Source of the DNA: Pseudomonadota bacterium
GTDB lineage: Bacteria; Desulfobacterota; Desulfobaccia; Desulfobaccales; 0-14-0-80-60-11
Assembly (NCBI GenBank): GCA_018897875.1
Contig: JAHIKF010000156.1
Span: 1-34,663 of the forward strand
DNA length: 34,663 nt
Direction of reading: 5' to 3'
The translations under genes were made by a program, and so were the position numbers. Each line of letters begins with the position of its first letter. Within the stretch, counting starts at the first letter, position 1. The notes under the pieces were generated by a model that searched no databases, was not told where the DNA came from, and saw only the letters and a list, made by a program, of their open reading frames with translations. Positions 24,782-32,453 of the stretch are shown here, one piece after another.

Positions 24782-26977
24782 TCACACTTTACCCCCTTTG
24801 CACATGATTCCCCTCATCTGATGATGCCCGTTGAATTCTTCGAATGGAGGGCCATCCGAAATGATCGTATTCACGTTGTATTCGTAGATGCCGTGATCCG
24901 GACTGGTGATCTCCGGGTACCACCATCCTTGAGAAATGGAGACCACATGGGGGTGCATTTCAGGCACAAGGCGGGCCTTGCCCTTTACCCTCTCTCCCTT
25001 CATCTGGTAGGACTCCAGCCACATCCAGTCCCCTTCTTTGATACCCAGGCCTTGAGCTGTCTGGGGATGGACCTCGATCTCAGGCTCAGAGGCCAGCTTC
25101 CGTAATGATGGACAATCAAATCGTTCCGAATTTTGATAGAACCGGAGCCGGTGGTGCACCATGATGAGGGGATATTCTTTCCAGATATCAGGTCTGCTCA
25201 GAGGGCTCACCGGGTCTTCCCGGTAATTGGGCAGCGGGTCGTAATTTAGTTTTTTAAACCAATACGAATAAAGTTCAACCTTACCTGTGGGGGTATTCCA
25301 TTTCCAACCAGGAAGTTCATATTTTTTAAAGTCCATTGGGAATATCATTTGGTGTTGGGGCTGCGCCATGAGCTCTTGATATGTGGTCCCGACAGGCTCA
25401 AGCATCCAGTCGTGGAACTCCTCTATGTTTTCCCATGGAACATCTGCCCCCATCCTCTTGCCCAGCTCAATGACGATTCTCATATCGTCCCAGGCCTCGC
25501 CCGGAGGGTCGACCACTTTCGGGCATGCTACGATGCTGTTCCCATAGGGAGCCCCGGGCGCCCCACTTAGCGTGTGATTGAGGGAGTCGATCTCGGCTGC
25601 GTGCGCTGCAGGCAGCACCAAGTCAGCAACTTCGCATGTTGGCGTCATGAAAAGATCGGCCACTACCATGAAGTCAAGTCCCTTGAGGATATTCCACAGC
25701 CTTTTGGGGTTGGCGTAATGCGCCATAGGATTGGTGCCGGGGACGTAGAGCCCTCGCACTTTCCCCTCTTCCATATACTCCAGGAGCGTCGGGTAGTGAC
25801 TGTTGTAGTCGAACCAGCTGATCTCCTGGGGGCCATTGTAGATAGGGTAATCTCTGTAGCCGGGCCTCTTGGCCTCCAAGTCGGGCGACCGGCGCCAGTT
25901 GCGCATCATCCAATAGATGTTTCTAAACCCGTTGAGAGTACCGTTTAGATACTCCCTAGGCCCAAGGGCGGCGGCCGTGGGAATATCTCCCGGTGTGTGA
26001 AGGATGTTTCCTCCGACGGAATCCAGATCCCCCTTGATGCTGAATATGCATGTGATGGCCCGGCAAGTCTGTGTGGAATTGAGGGATTGGCCGTCCACGC
26101 CCAGCCGGGTATGAATGCACGAGGGCCGCGTCCTGCCGTATAGCCTCGCAGCCTCGATGATCTGCTCCTTAGGCACCCAGGTAATTTGTTGAGCCCGCTC
26201 TGGAGTCCACTCGGCCACCCTTTGCTTGAGTTCCTCAAAGCCGAGGCACTGCTGAGCTACGAATTCTCTATCGTAAAGACCTTCCTCGATCATCACGTTG
26301 AGCCAGGCTAGGGCCAGGGCGCCGTCCGACTGAGGCCGAACCCTGAGCCACATGTCCGCCCTCTTAGCGGTCTCTGTGAAACGGGGATCGATCACAATCA
26401 CCTTGGCCCCCCTTTTCTGGGCCTCAAAGATGCGCCTCGCCTTGACGGGCCGGGTATCAACCACGTTGGCGCCCCAGATGACGATGCACTTGCTGTTCTC
26501 GTAATCGATCCGGGTCTCCCAGGTGGTCCATTCTCCAAAGGTCATGAAATCGGAGATGCAGCTGCACTGAGAGCACTGGTAGTTGGCATCCAGGATGTTG
26601 GGAGTGTTCAGGAACTTTGCCAAGGAGTGGCTGGCGTCACAGGTTCTTTCCTTGTGGTGGGAGGATATTCCAACGCAGTTTGCCTCAGGACCAAAGCGGT
26701 CCCTGATGTCGGCAAATTTGCCGGCCATAAGATCCAGAGCCTCATCCCAGCTAATCCGAACCCATTTGCCAGTTCCCTTTTCCCCCGTGGCCTTTAATGG
26801 GTATTTGAGCCGGCGGGGATGATGTAGGGTTTCAGCCATATAAAGGCCTTTTTCACACCCGGGATGCAAAACCTTCGCAAGCTGGCCATCCTTGACCTTG
26901 CACTCCAGAAAGCATCTCTCATGGCAGACTTGACAAACGGTCTCCACAGTAGCGGTAAATTTATTATTTCTGTCCAT
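24782..26977 (-). CDS. Bis-MGD Mo/W oxidoreductase, acetylene hydratase/thiosulfate reductase-like
   Basis: A 731-residue protein of the DMSO-reductase superfamily. A [4Fe-4S] site is formed by Cys15, Cys18, Cys22 and Cys41. Molybdopterin regions include WVRISWDEALD, IVIWGANVVDTRP and IVIDPRFTETAKRADMWL, with a C-terminal cofactor lid (HPQTAQGLGIKEGDW). The metal ligand is probably Cys135 in NYQCSQCSC, a Cys-type Mo/W site with two further Cys nearby. It has no Tat signal and no linked iron-sulfur or membrane subunit, so it is probably a stand-alone cytoplasmic enzyme, like acetylene hydratase in size and layout. However, the Asp that follows the second cluster Cys in acetylene hydratase is His19 here, so that reaction is unlikely. 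Base composition is more AT-rich than neighbouring genes, suggesting transfer. Substrate unknown. Confidence 0.87.
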   Translation of the reverse strand: MDRNNKFTATVETVCQVCHERCFLECKVKDGQLAKVLHPGCEKGLYMAETLHHPRRLKYPLKATGEKGTGKWVRISWDEALDLMAGKFADIRDRFGPEANCVGISSHHKERTCDASHSLAKFLNTPNILDANYQCSQCSCISDFMTFGEWTTWETRIDYENSKCIVIWGANVVDTRPVKARRIFEAQKRGAKVIVIDPRFTETAKRADMWLRVRPQSDGALALAWLNVMIEEGLYDREFVAQQCLGFEELKQRVAEWTPERAQQITWVPKEQIIEAARLYGRTRPSCIHTRLGVDGQSLNSTQTCRAITCIFSIKGDLDSVGGNILHTPGDIPTAAALGPREYLNGTLNGFRNIYWMMRNWRRSPDLEAKRPGYRDYPIYNGPQEISWFDYNSHYPTLLEYMEEGKVRGLYVPGTNPMAHYANPKRLWNILKGLDFMVVADLFMTPTCEVADLVLPAAHAAEIDSLNHTLSGAPGAPYGNSIVACPKVVDPPGEAWDDMRIVIELGKRMGADVPWENIEEFHDWMLEPVGTTYQELMAQPQHQMIFPMDFKKYELPGWKWNTPTGKVELYSYWFKKLNYDPLPNYREDPVSPLSRPDIWKEYPLIMVHHRLRFYQNSERFDCPSLRKLASEPEIEVHPQTAQGLGIKEGDWMWLESYQMKGERVKGKARLVPEMHPHVVSISQGWWYPEITSPDHGIYEYNVNTIISDGPPFEEFNGHHQMRGIMCKGGKV

Positions 26978-27293
26978 AGATCACCTCCCTGTAAACTGAG
27001 ATTATGCGGCAATCTTGTCCGCCGCAGTCCAAAAATGGTCTTGGGGACCTCATCTTGCAGGACTTTCACGGATAATGCACCGGGAACGCAACATTGTCCA
27101 TTGAAATTTTTCAGGGGTATAAATAATGGGGCAGCAGGCATCTCTTGCTACCGATTGGCCAGCCAACGGCAATTTTCTTGGAGGGGCGGACCTATGTGTC
27201 CGCCCTGAATTGAGGCCGCACAGGTTGAAAACCTGCGCCACCAAAGGCGGCGGGCGCACAAGCCCGCCCACGGGAAAACCAGACCGGCCCGCC
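26978..27293. other. Intergenic region with two palindromes
   Basis: A 316-bp spacer without a credible gene. The part next to 26978 contains AGGGAGG as the ribosome site of the oxidoreductase, whose promoter must lie here. GGGCGGAC (27184-27191) pairs with GTCCGCCC (27198-27205), and CAGGTT (27221-27226) pairs with AACCTG (27229-27234). These match the dispersed hairpin family and lie beyond the protease stop, where they may end that operon. Confidence 0.5.
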
Positions 27294-28427
27294 TCAGTCC
27301 TTTTCTTCTAATTCCACCTTGAGAGAGAAGAAATCCAACAGGTCTTTCAAGCTTACCAGCCCCACCAGGCGGCCGTTTTCCACCACCATCAGCCGGCTGG
27401 CCGCGCTCTGGTTCATCATGGACAGGGCCTTGATGGCGTCGGTGTCAGGCGAGATGGTATTTTCCTCCGAACAGGGGCTGGCCGCTTCCCGGATGGTCTC
27501 CCGGTCCCACGCCTCCCGGGGAATATCCTTCACCTGCCGGGTGGTGATGCAGCCCGCCAGCTTATCCCCGGCCATGACCGGAAACATCTTATGATGATAT
27601 TTGTAGATATAATCTTCCACCAGTTGGGCCACGGTGATGGAATCCGGTACCGTCACCGGGTGGGCGTTCATGAAGCGGCGCACCGGTTCGCCCTCCAAGG
27701 CCTTGCGCACCAAAAGCTGCTGGTACGACATCTGGGCCGCGCTCCTTAAAAACATGCCGATCAAGAACATCCACACCCCGCCGATAACGTTGCCGCCGAT
27801 GAACTGCAGGACGCCCAGGAAGATGAGTCCGAGGCCGAAGGCGGTGCCGATGGACGAAGAGACCCGGGTAGCCCAGCGCAGGTTGTCCTTGGCGCCCCAC
27901 AGGATGGAGCGCAGCACCCGCCCGCCGTCCAGGGGAAAAGCCGGTAGGAGATTAAAGGCCGCCAGGATGAGGTTGATATAGAACAGGTAATAGGTGACGG
28001 CATTGACCGGAGTACTCCAGCCGCCAGCCTCTCCCCCACGGTAGACCAGGTAAAATACGCCCCCGATGGCGAGGCTGGACAGGGGGCCGGCGATGGCCAT
28101 CATGAATTCGGCCTTGGCGGTGGGGGGCTCATCCCCCATCTCCGCCACCCCGCCGAAGATGAACAGGGTGATGCCCTTCATGGACATGCCGTATTGCCGG
28201 GCCACCAGAGAATGACAGAACTCATGGGCCACGATGGAGACGAAGAGCCCCAGGGCCCCCACCACCCCCATGGTCCAGTAAGTCATCGGGGTGAGGTTCG
28301 GATACCAGTCGGGAAAGGCCCCTTTGGCCAGGGACCAGGTGACCAGCACCGCGATGACGAGCCAACTTGCATCGATCTTGACCTCGAACCCGAAAAGCTT
28401 AAACAGTTTCATGGACCTGCCGAACAT
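27294..28427 (-). CDS. Site-2-protease-type M50 metalloprotease with CBS pair
   Basis: A 377-residue polytopic intramembrane zinc protease. The active-site helix has HEFCHS (HExxH, about 67-71) and the third zinc ligand is in NLLPAFPLDGGR (about 160-171). About six membrane helices span residues 15-225. The C-terminal part (about 240-370) is two CBS motifs, which bind adenosyl nucleotides and regulate the protease. This is the class-III (SpoIVFB/Rip3-like) arrangement. The start ATG 28427 follows GGGAGGTAAG and lies 3 bp after the TPR lipoprotein stop, so it is the last gene of the mla-linked operon. The substrate is unknown; cleavage of a membrane-bound regulator or clearing of signal peptides is likely from the family. 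Confidence 0.92.
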   Translation of the reverse strand: MFGRSMKLFKLFGFEVKIDASWLVIAVLVTWSLAKGAFPDWYPNLTPMTYWTMGVVGALGLFVSIVAHEFCHSLVARQYGMSMKGITLFIFGGVAEMGDEPPTAKAEFMMAIAGPLSSLAIGGVFYLVYRGGEAGGWSTPVNAVTYYLFYINLILAAFNLLPAFPLDGGRVLRSILWGAKDNLRWATRVSSSIGTAFGLGLIFLGVLQFIGGNVIGGVWMFLIGMFLRSAAQMSYQQLLVRKALEGEPVRRFMNAHPVTVPDSITVAQLVEDYIYKYHHKMFPVMAGDKLAGCITTRQVKDIPREAWDRETIREAASPCSEENTISPDTDAIKALSMMNQSAASRLMVVENGRLVGLVSLKDLLDFFSLKVELEEKD

Positions 28428-28430
28428 CTC

Positions 28431-29294
28431 TTACCTCCCGCCGCCGCGTTTGAGCAGCGCTTCCAGTTCCCGGGCTTCCTGCTCCTGTCCCCGGGTCTGG
28501 TAGAGGCCCAACAGGAGATTGCCGTTGAGATCCGCCTCCTGCCGGTCGCCCCGGGCCAGGGCCAGAAGGGTCAGGCCCTTGAGGCTGGCGGCAATGCCAT
28601 CGGTATCCTGGAGGCGGCGGAATTCGCGTAAGGCCTCCTTGAGATACATTGCGGCCCGGTCATAGTCCTTCAGGTCCAGGAAGGTGCGCCCCAGGCGCTC
28701 CTGGCGCAGGGCCTGGCCCCGCGGGTCTTTGGCGCCCGTATCGGCCATGAGGGCCTGGTGGTAATAATTCAGGGCCAGCGTATAGTCCTTATGGACCCGG
28801 GCCACATCCCCCAGGTGGGTCAGGGTCAGGGCCAAAAGCGCCCCCGGGGGCAGCTGCCGGGCCTGATCCAGGGCCTCCAGGTAGGCGGCGTTGGCCTCCG
28901 GAAGACGGCCCTGGCCTTGATAAGCCATACCCAGGTTGTTCAGGGTCTCGGCCATGGCGGCGGGGTCGTTACGTTCCCGGTTCACGGCCAGGGCTTCCTG
29001 AAAGCGGCGGCCGGCCTGCTCCAGGTTCCCCTGGGCCTGGGCGATCACCCCGAGGTTGTTGAGGTTGGCGGCGATGCCTTCCCTCCGGTCGATGAGCCGG
29101 TTGTAGTCCAGGGCCTTTTCGAACTTTCCCCGGGCCAGGTCAAAGCGGCTCTGCCGGTAATACTGATACCCCGCGTCATTGAAGGCGATGGCTTCACTTT
29201 TAAGGTCCACGCCGGTCTTGGCGGGCCCGCCGCAGCCCAACAGGAAAACCAGAACCCACAGCCATCGCCACCGGTTGTTCACAGCTAAGGTCAC
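28431..29294 (-). CDS. TPR-repeat lipoprotein
   Basis: A 283-287-residue envelope lipoprotein. The signal segment NRWRWLWVLVFLLGCGG has lipobox LLGC (Cys about 21). The mature part has about five to six tetratricopeptide repeats, shown by recurring patterns such as AIAFNDAGYQYYRQSRFDLARGKF, NLNNLGVIAQAQGNLEQAGRRF, TLNNLGMAYQGQGRLPEANAAY and ALTLTHLGDVARVHKDYTLALNYY. TPR folds act as protein-binding scaffolds. The start is GTG 29294 or the in-frame GTG 29282; the latter sits 12 bases after GGAGG and I find it slightly better. It lies between mlaD and the protease in one direction, so an envelope assembly role is plausible. No specific partner is evident. Confidence 0.85.
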   Translation of the reverse strand: MTLAVNNRWRWLWVLVFLLGCGGPAKTGVDLKSEAIAFNDAGYQYYRQSRFDLARGKFEKALDYNRLIDRREGIAANLNNLGVIAQAQGNLEQAGRRFQEALAVNRERNDPAAMAETLNNLGMAYQGQGRLPEANAAYLEALDQARQLPPGALLALTLTHLGDVARVHKDYTLALNYYHQALMADTGAKDPRGQALRQERLGRTFLDLKDYDRAAMYLKEALREFRRLQDTDGIAASLKGLTLLALARGDRQEADLNGNLLLGLYQTRGQEQEARELEALLKRGGGR

Positions 29295-29360
29295 CCTCCA
29301 TGTACGTCTAAAATTTAAAAGCTATTTCTTGAAGGCCGGTTTTTTAAGTCCCACTTTTCT

Positions 29361-29430
29361 TAAGGGGGATTTAGGGGGATTATTAAGCACTTATTAATCC
29401 CCCCTACCCCCCTTTACAAAGGGGGGAGGA
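29361..29430. repeat. Poly-G/poly-C inverted repeat between mlaD and TPR gene
   Basis: TAAGGGGGATTTAGGGGGATT (from 29361) and AATCCCCCCTACCCCCCTTT (to about 29415) are near-complementary arms, followed by ACAAAGGGGGGAGG, which pairs with the second arm. The same arms form the core of the element at 23140-23322. It fills the 182-bp gap that separates mlaD from the TPR lipoprotein gene and may attenuate transcription between them. Confidence 0.55.
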
Positions 29431-29476
29431 AAATCGCGGTTTTAAATGCCATTTTAGTCAGTTATAAAACGTTACC

Positions 29477-30490
29477 CTAATCCTTTCCCGGTGCCGCATC
29501 CATCCGGATGGTGTGCTCCTGGGGTCGGGGCACATAGTTGCGCAGCGGCCATAATTGCTTCGCCGCCTTGGCCGCCTGGTCGGCGTCCCCGAACAGCGTC
29601 TGGCCTTCGGTGACCAAACCCGGCAGCCCCTTGCCGGCCTTATCCAGGTTCGCCACGAAACTCTCCAATTTCTTTGCTATGTCCGGCAGCCGGGCCATGG
29701 CTTCCTTTAAATCCGCCGAGGTTAAATTGAGTTTGGCAAAAGTGGCCTGCAACTCCGCCATGGTCTTGACGGTCTGGTCTTTGAAGGCCTGGTCATGCAA
29801 CAGCGTGCTAACCACGCCCTTGCCTTTTTCCAGGCCGTCGGCGAATTTTCGTAGTTGCGCCACGGCGTCGGCGGTATCCCGGTAGAGGCCGGGATCGTTC
29901 ACCAGCTGTCCCATGCTCCCCGTGCCGGCGTTGATCTTGGAGACGATGTCCCTGACTTCGGCCAGGATCTTCCTGGTATCACTTGCCGGTTCCGCCAGGT
30001 CATCGGTGACGGTCCTCAGGTTACCGAGGATTTTTTGCAGATCATCCAGGGCGGGGCCCGCCTGGGCCATGATCTGGGTGATATCCAGGGGCTCCACCGA
30101 AGTCACGAGGCCTGCCGGGGGAATCGGCGCTTTACTGAGGGACCCAGCGGTCAGGTCCAGGCTCTTGTCGCCCAGCAACCCCAGGAAACCGATGGTGGAC
30201 CGGGTATCCTCCCGGATTCGGTCGCTGTTCTTTTTCATAACATGGAAGGTAACCGCGATGCTGCCCTCGGCATTGACGGTGGTGCTAAGGACAGTGCCGA
30301 CCGTGACCCCGGCCAGGTGGACCTCGGAGCCGGGCTTGAGGCCGCTGACATTCTTGAAAATGGTCCGGTAGGTGACGTACTCCTGAAAGAGTCCTTCCTG
30401 CTGGGCCACAATCAAGGCCATGACGAGGAGGGCCGCCATGGAGGCCACAACAAAGATGCCGACGACAGTTTCATATCTGCGTGCGATCAT
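29477..30490 (-). CDS. mlaD: MlaD-like MCE-domain lipid-transport protein
   Basis: A 337-residue substrate-binding protein of the Mla retrograde phospholipid system. An N-terminal membrane anchor (ETVVGIFVVASMAALLVMALIVA) is followed by the MCE domain (about 38-115: YVTYRTIFKNVSGLKPGSEVHLAGVTVG and GFLGLLGDKSLDL) and then a long helical tail of heptad-like segments (about 130-310) that could form a needle or tunnel as in MCE proteins longer than E. coli MlaD. The ATG 30490 overlaps the mlaF stop (ATGA); the longer frame to 30586 is the shadow of mlaF. It works with MlaE and MlaF at the inner membrane. No MlaC or MlaB gene is seen here. Confidence 0.9.
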   Translation of the reverse strand: MIARRYETVVGIFVVASMAALLVMALIVAQQEGLFQEYVTYRTIFKNVSGLKPGSEVHLAGVTVGTVLSTTVNAEGSIAVTFHVMKKNSDRIREDTRSTIGFLGLLGDKSLDLTAGSLSKAPIPPAGLVTSVEPLDITQIMAQAGPALDDLQKILGNLRTVTDDLAEPASDTRKILAEVRDIVSKINAGTGSMGQLVNDPGLYRDTADAVAQLRKFADGLEKGKGVVSTLLHDQAFKDQTVKTMAELQATFAKLNLTSADLKEAMARLPDIAKKLESFVANLDKAGKGLPGLVTEGQTLFGDADQAAKAAKQLWPLRNYVPRPQEHTIRMDAAPGKD

Positions 30491-31320
30491 GGGGTCGTTT
30501 CCCCCTGGGGCTCCCGGTGGAGAAAGCGCAGGACCTCGGGGTGGGAGGAGTGCAGGAATTCCTCGTAGGTCCCCTGAAAGGCCCACTGGCCCTGGTCGAG
30601 GAGGACCAGCCGGTTGGCCACCAGTTCAGTCAGGCGCAGGTCATGGGTGACCACGATGGAGGTGACCTGCAAGGCCTGCTGAAGGCCCCGGAGCAGGCCA
30701 CCGATCTCGTCCCCGGTAATGGGGTCCAGCCCGGAGGTGGGCTCGTCATAGATGATGATCTGGGGGTCCAGGGCCAGGCTGCGGGCCAGGGCGGCCCGGC
30801 GCTGCATGCCGCCGGATAGGGCGGTGGGCTCGAGGCCCTCCGCCCCCGCCAGCCCCACCTGCCCCAGTTTCTCCACCACCCGGCGCTCGATCTCTTCGTC
30901 ACTCCAATCGGTATGTTGCACCATGGGAAAGGCGACGTTTTCCCCCACGGTCATGGAGTCATACAGGGCCGAGCCCTGGAACAGGTAGCCGGTCTTCAGT
31001 CTCAGGCTCCTCCAGTCGGTATCGGTGACAAACTCGGTAATTTCCACCCCTTCCACCGTGATGCCGCCGGTATCCGGGGTGTTCAGCCCCACCAGCATGC
31101 TGGTCAACACGGTCTTGCCGGAACCGCTGCGGCCTAAAATTACCATGGTTTCCCCCGGGTAGACCTCCAGGTCTACCCCGATCAGCACCTTATTTTCCCC
31201 AAAAGATTTGTGGATCCCCCGGAAGGAAATCAAGGGGCTACCGGGCTCCGGGATGGCCCGGGCAGAGGCTCCTTCCCCCCTAAGGCCAGAGGAATATGGT
31301 GAGTTTGGTGAGAAAGACAT
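30487..31320 (-). CDS. mlaF: MlaF-like ABC transporter ATPase
   Basis: Cytoplasmic ATPase that powers Mla lipid transport. It has Walker A GRSGSGKT, Q-loop YLFQGSALYDSMTV, signature LSGGMQRRAALARSLA, Walker B IIIYDEPTSGLDP and H-loop VVTHDL. All motifs are intact, unlike the ATPase remnant at 16474. The first about 30 residues are unusual for the family, which normally begins near LISFRGIHKSFGE. ATG 31320 overlaps the mlaE 3' end by about 40 bases with no visible ribosome site, and a TTG at 31233 is an alternative start. Its 3' end overlaps mlaD. Confidence 0.9.
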   Translation of the reverse strand: MSFSPNSPYSSGLRGEGASARAIPEPGSPLISFRGIHKSFGENKVLIGVDLEVYPGETMVILGRSGSGKTVLTSMLVGLNTPDTGGITVEGVEITEFVTDTDWRSLRLKTGYLFQGSALYDSMTVGENVAFPMVQHTDWSDEEIERRVVEKLGQVGLAGAEGLEPTALSGGMQRRAALARSLALDPQIIIYDEPTSGLDPITGDEIGGLLRGLQQALQVTSIVVTHDLRLTELVANRLVLLDQGQWAFQGTYEEFLHSSHPEVLRFLHREPQGETTP

Positions 31321-32065
31321 CGGCAATCAGGATCAGCAGGATGGACCGCACCACCGAAGTCTTGGTGGCCTGGCCCACCCCGAACGTGCCATGTTCGGTG
31401 TTATAGCCGTGATAACAGCCCACGGTGCCCACAATCAGCCCAAAGATAGCGGTCTTGCCGATGCCCGGCAAGACATCCTTCAGCGTCAGATACTTGATGG
31501 TCAGGGTGTAGTAATAGGCGGGGCTCATACCCACCTGGGTCACGCCGATGATCATGCCTCCCAGGATGCCCACGAGGTTGGCGGCCACGGTCAACAGCGG
31601 CAAGATCAGCATGCAGGCCAGAATCCGGCTGACCACCAGGTATTTCATGGGGTTGACGGCGGAGACGGTGAGGGCGTCGATCTGGTTAGTGACCCGCATG
31701 GAACCCAGCTCGGCGCCCATCCCGGCTCCCCCGCGAGATGCCAACATGATGCCGGCGATCAGGGGGCCCAACCCGCGCACAAAGGTGAAGGCCACGCTGG
31801 TGGCAATGTAATTGGCCGCGCCAAACAATTTCAAGACACTGAGGCCCTGCATAGCCAGGACCAGGCCCAACGCAAAGGAGGCCACGGCCACCAGGGAGAA
31901 GGATTTCACCCCCAGGTGGTACATCTGGGCGATAACCTCCCGGACGAACCAGGGCGGGTGGAGCAGGCTGCGGCAGGCATCCACAAAAAAGAGGAACAAG
32001 TCCCCCATGTAATCGACGAAAGCCATCGTCTGATGGCCGACCCGATAAAACAAGCCCTCTTTCAT
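31280..32065 (-). CDS. mlaE: MlaE-like ABC transporter permease
   Basis: A 261-residue inner-membrane permease of the MlaE family. It has an N-terminal amphipathic segment (FYRVGHQTMAFVDYMGD), then about five helices, with the family signatures GLVLAMQGLSVLKLFGA, RGLGPLIAGIMLASRGGAGMGAELGSMRVTNQIDALTVSAVNP and the C-terminal TKTSVVRSILLILIADVFLTKL. The first gene of the mlaEFD-TPR-protease operon. I choose ATG 32065, preceded by GGCGAGG; a TTG at 32083 is possible. The function is intermembrane phospholipid movement that keeps the outer leaflet asymmetric. Confidence 0.92.
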   Translation of the reverse strand: MKEGLFYRVGHQTMAFVDYMGDLFLFFVDACRSLLHPPWFVREVIAQMYHLGVKSFSLVAVASFALGLVLAMQGLSVLKLFGAANYIATSVAFTFVRGLGPLIAGIMLASRGGAGMGAELGSMRVTNQIDALTVSAVNPMKYLVVSRILACMLILPLLTVAANLVGILGGMIIGVTQVGMSPAYYYTLTIKYLTLKDVLPGIGKTAIFGLIVGTVGCYHGYNTEHGTFGVGQATKTSVVRSILLILIADVFLTKLTIFLWP

Positions 32066-32453
32066 CAGCCTCGCCCCATGCAACCCTCACGGAGGCCAAA
32101 GCTAGGTCCGGGGCAACCTGACCTGCCACGCCTCGCCATGGGTTACAACGTATTAAAACTACCTAAAAATCAGGCTTGTGTCAAGCAGAAAGCCCGGGTT
32201 GCGGCCCCATACGCCGCCGTGTCCCTGGGAAGCGATAACAAATCACAATTTCGTATAACATTACTATCATTATTGTTGCTAAATATACGAAAATGGAATA
32301 TAATAAGATGAATATAACGGGCTCAACCGGCCGGATGGACGAGGGGTCCAGGCACTGGCGGGGGAAAGTTCGGGGCCGGGTCACCGGCGGTTTACCTGAG
32401 ATCACCCCAGTGAAACACACAAACAGCCTAGCCGTCTAACAGCGAGTCACCTG
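32066..32453. other. Divergent promoter region between mlaE and the NifA-like gene
   Basis: A 388-bp spacer with an AT-rich core at about 32230-32320 (TATAACATTACTATCATTATTG; ATATACGAAAATGGAATATAATAAGATG) that should hold promoters for both divergent transcripts. TATAAT within GGAATATAATAAG (near 32297) is a good -10 candidate on the plus strand. No gene is visible, and I could not find a convincing sigma-54 -24/-12 box. Confidence 0.45.

Noticed and set aside
24782..26977. Calling this gene acetylene hydratase or formate dehydrogenase
   Set aside because: The acetylene hydratase Asp is replaced by His19, and there is no sign of a formate-dehydrogenase Sec/Cys-His active site or its partner subunits.
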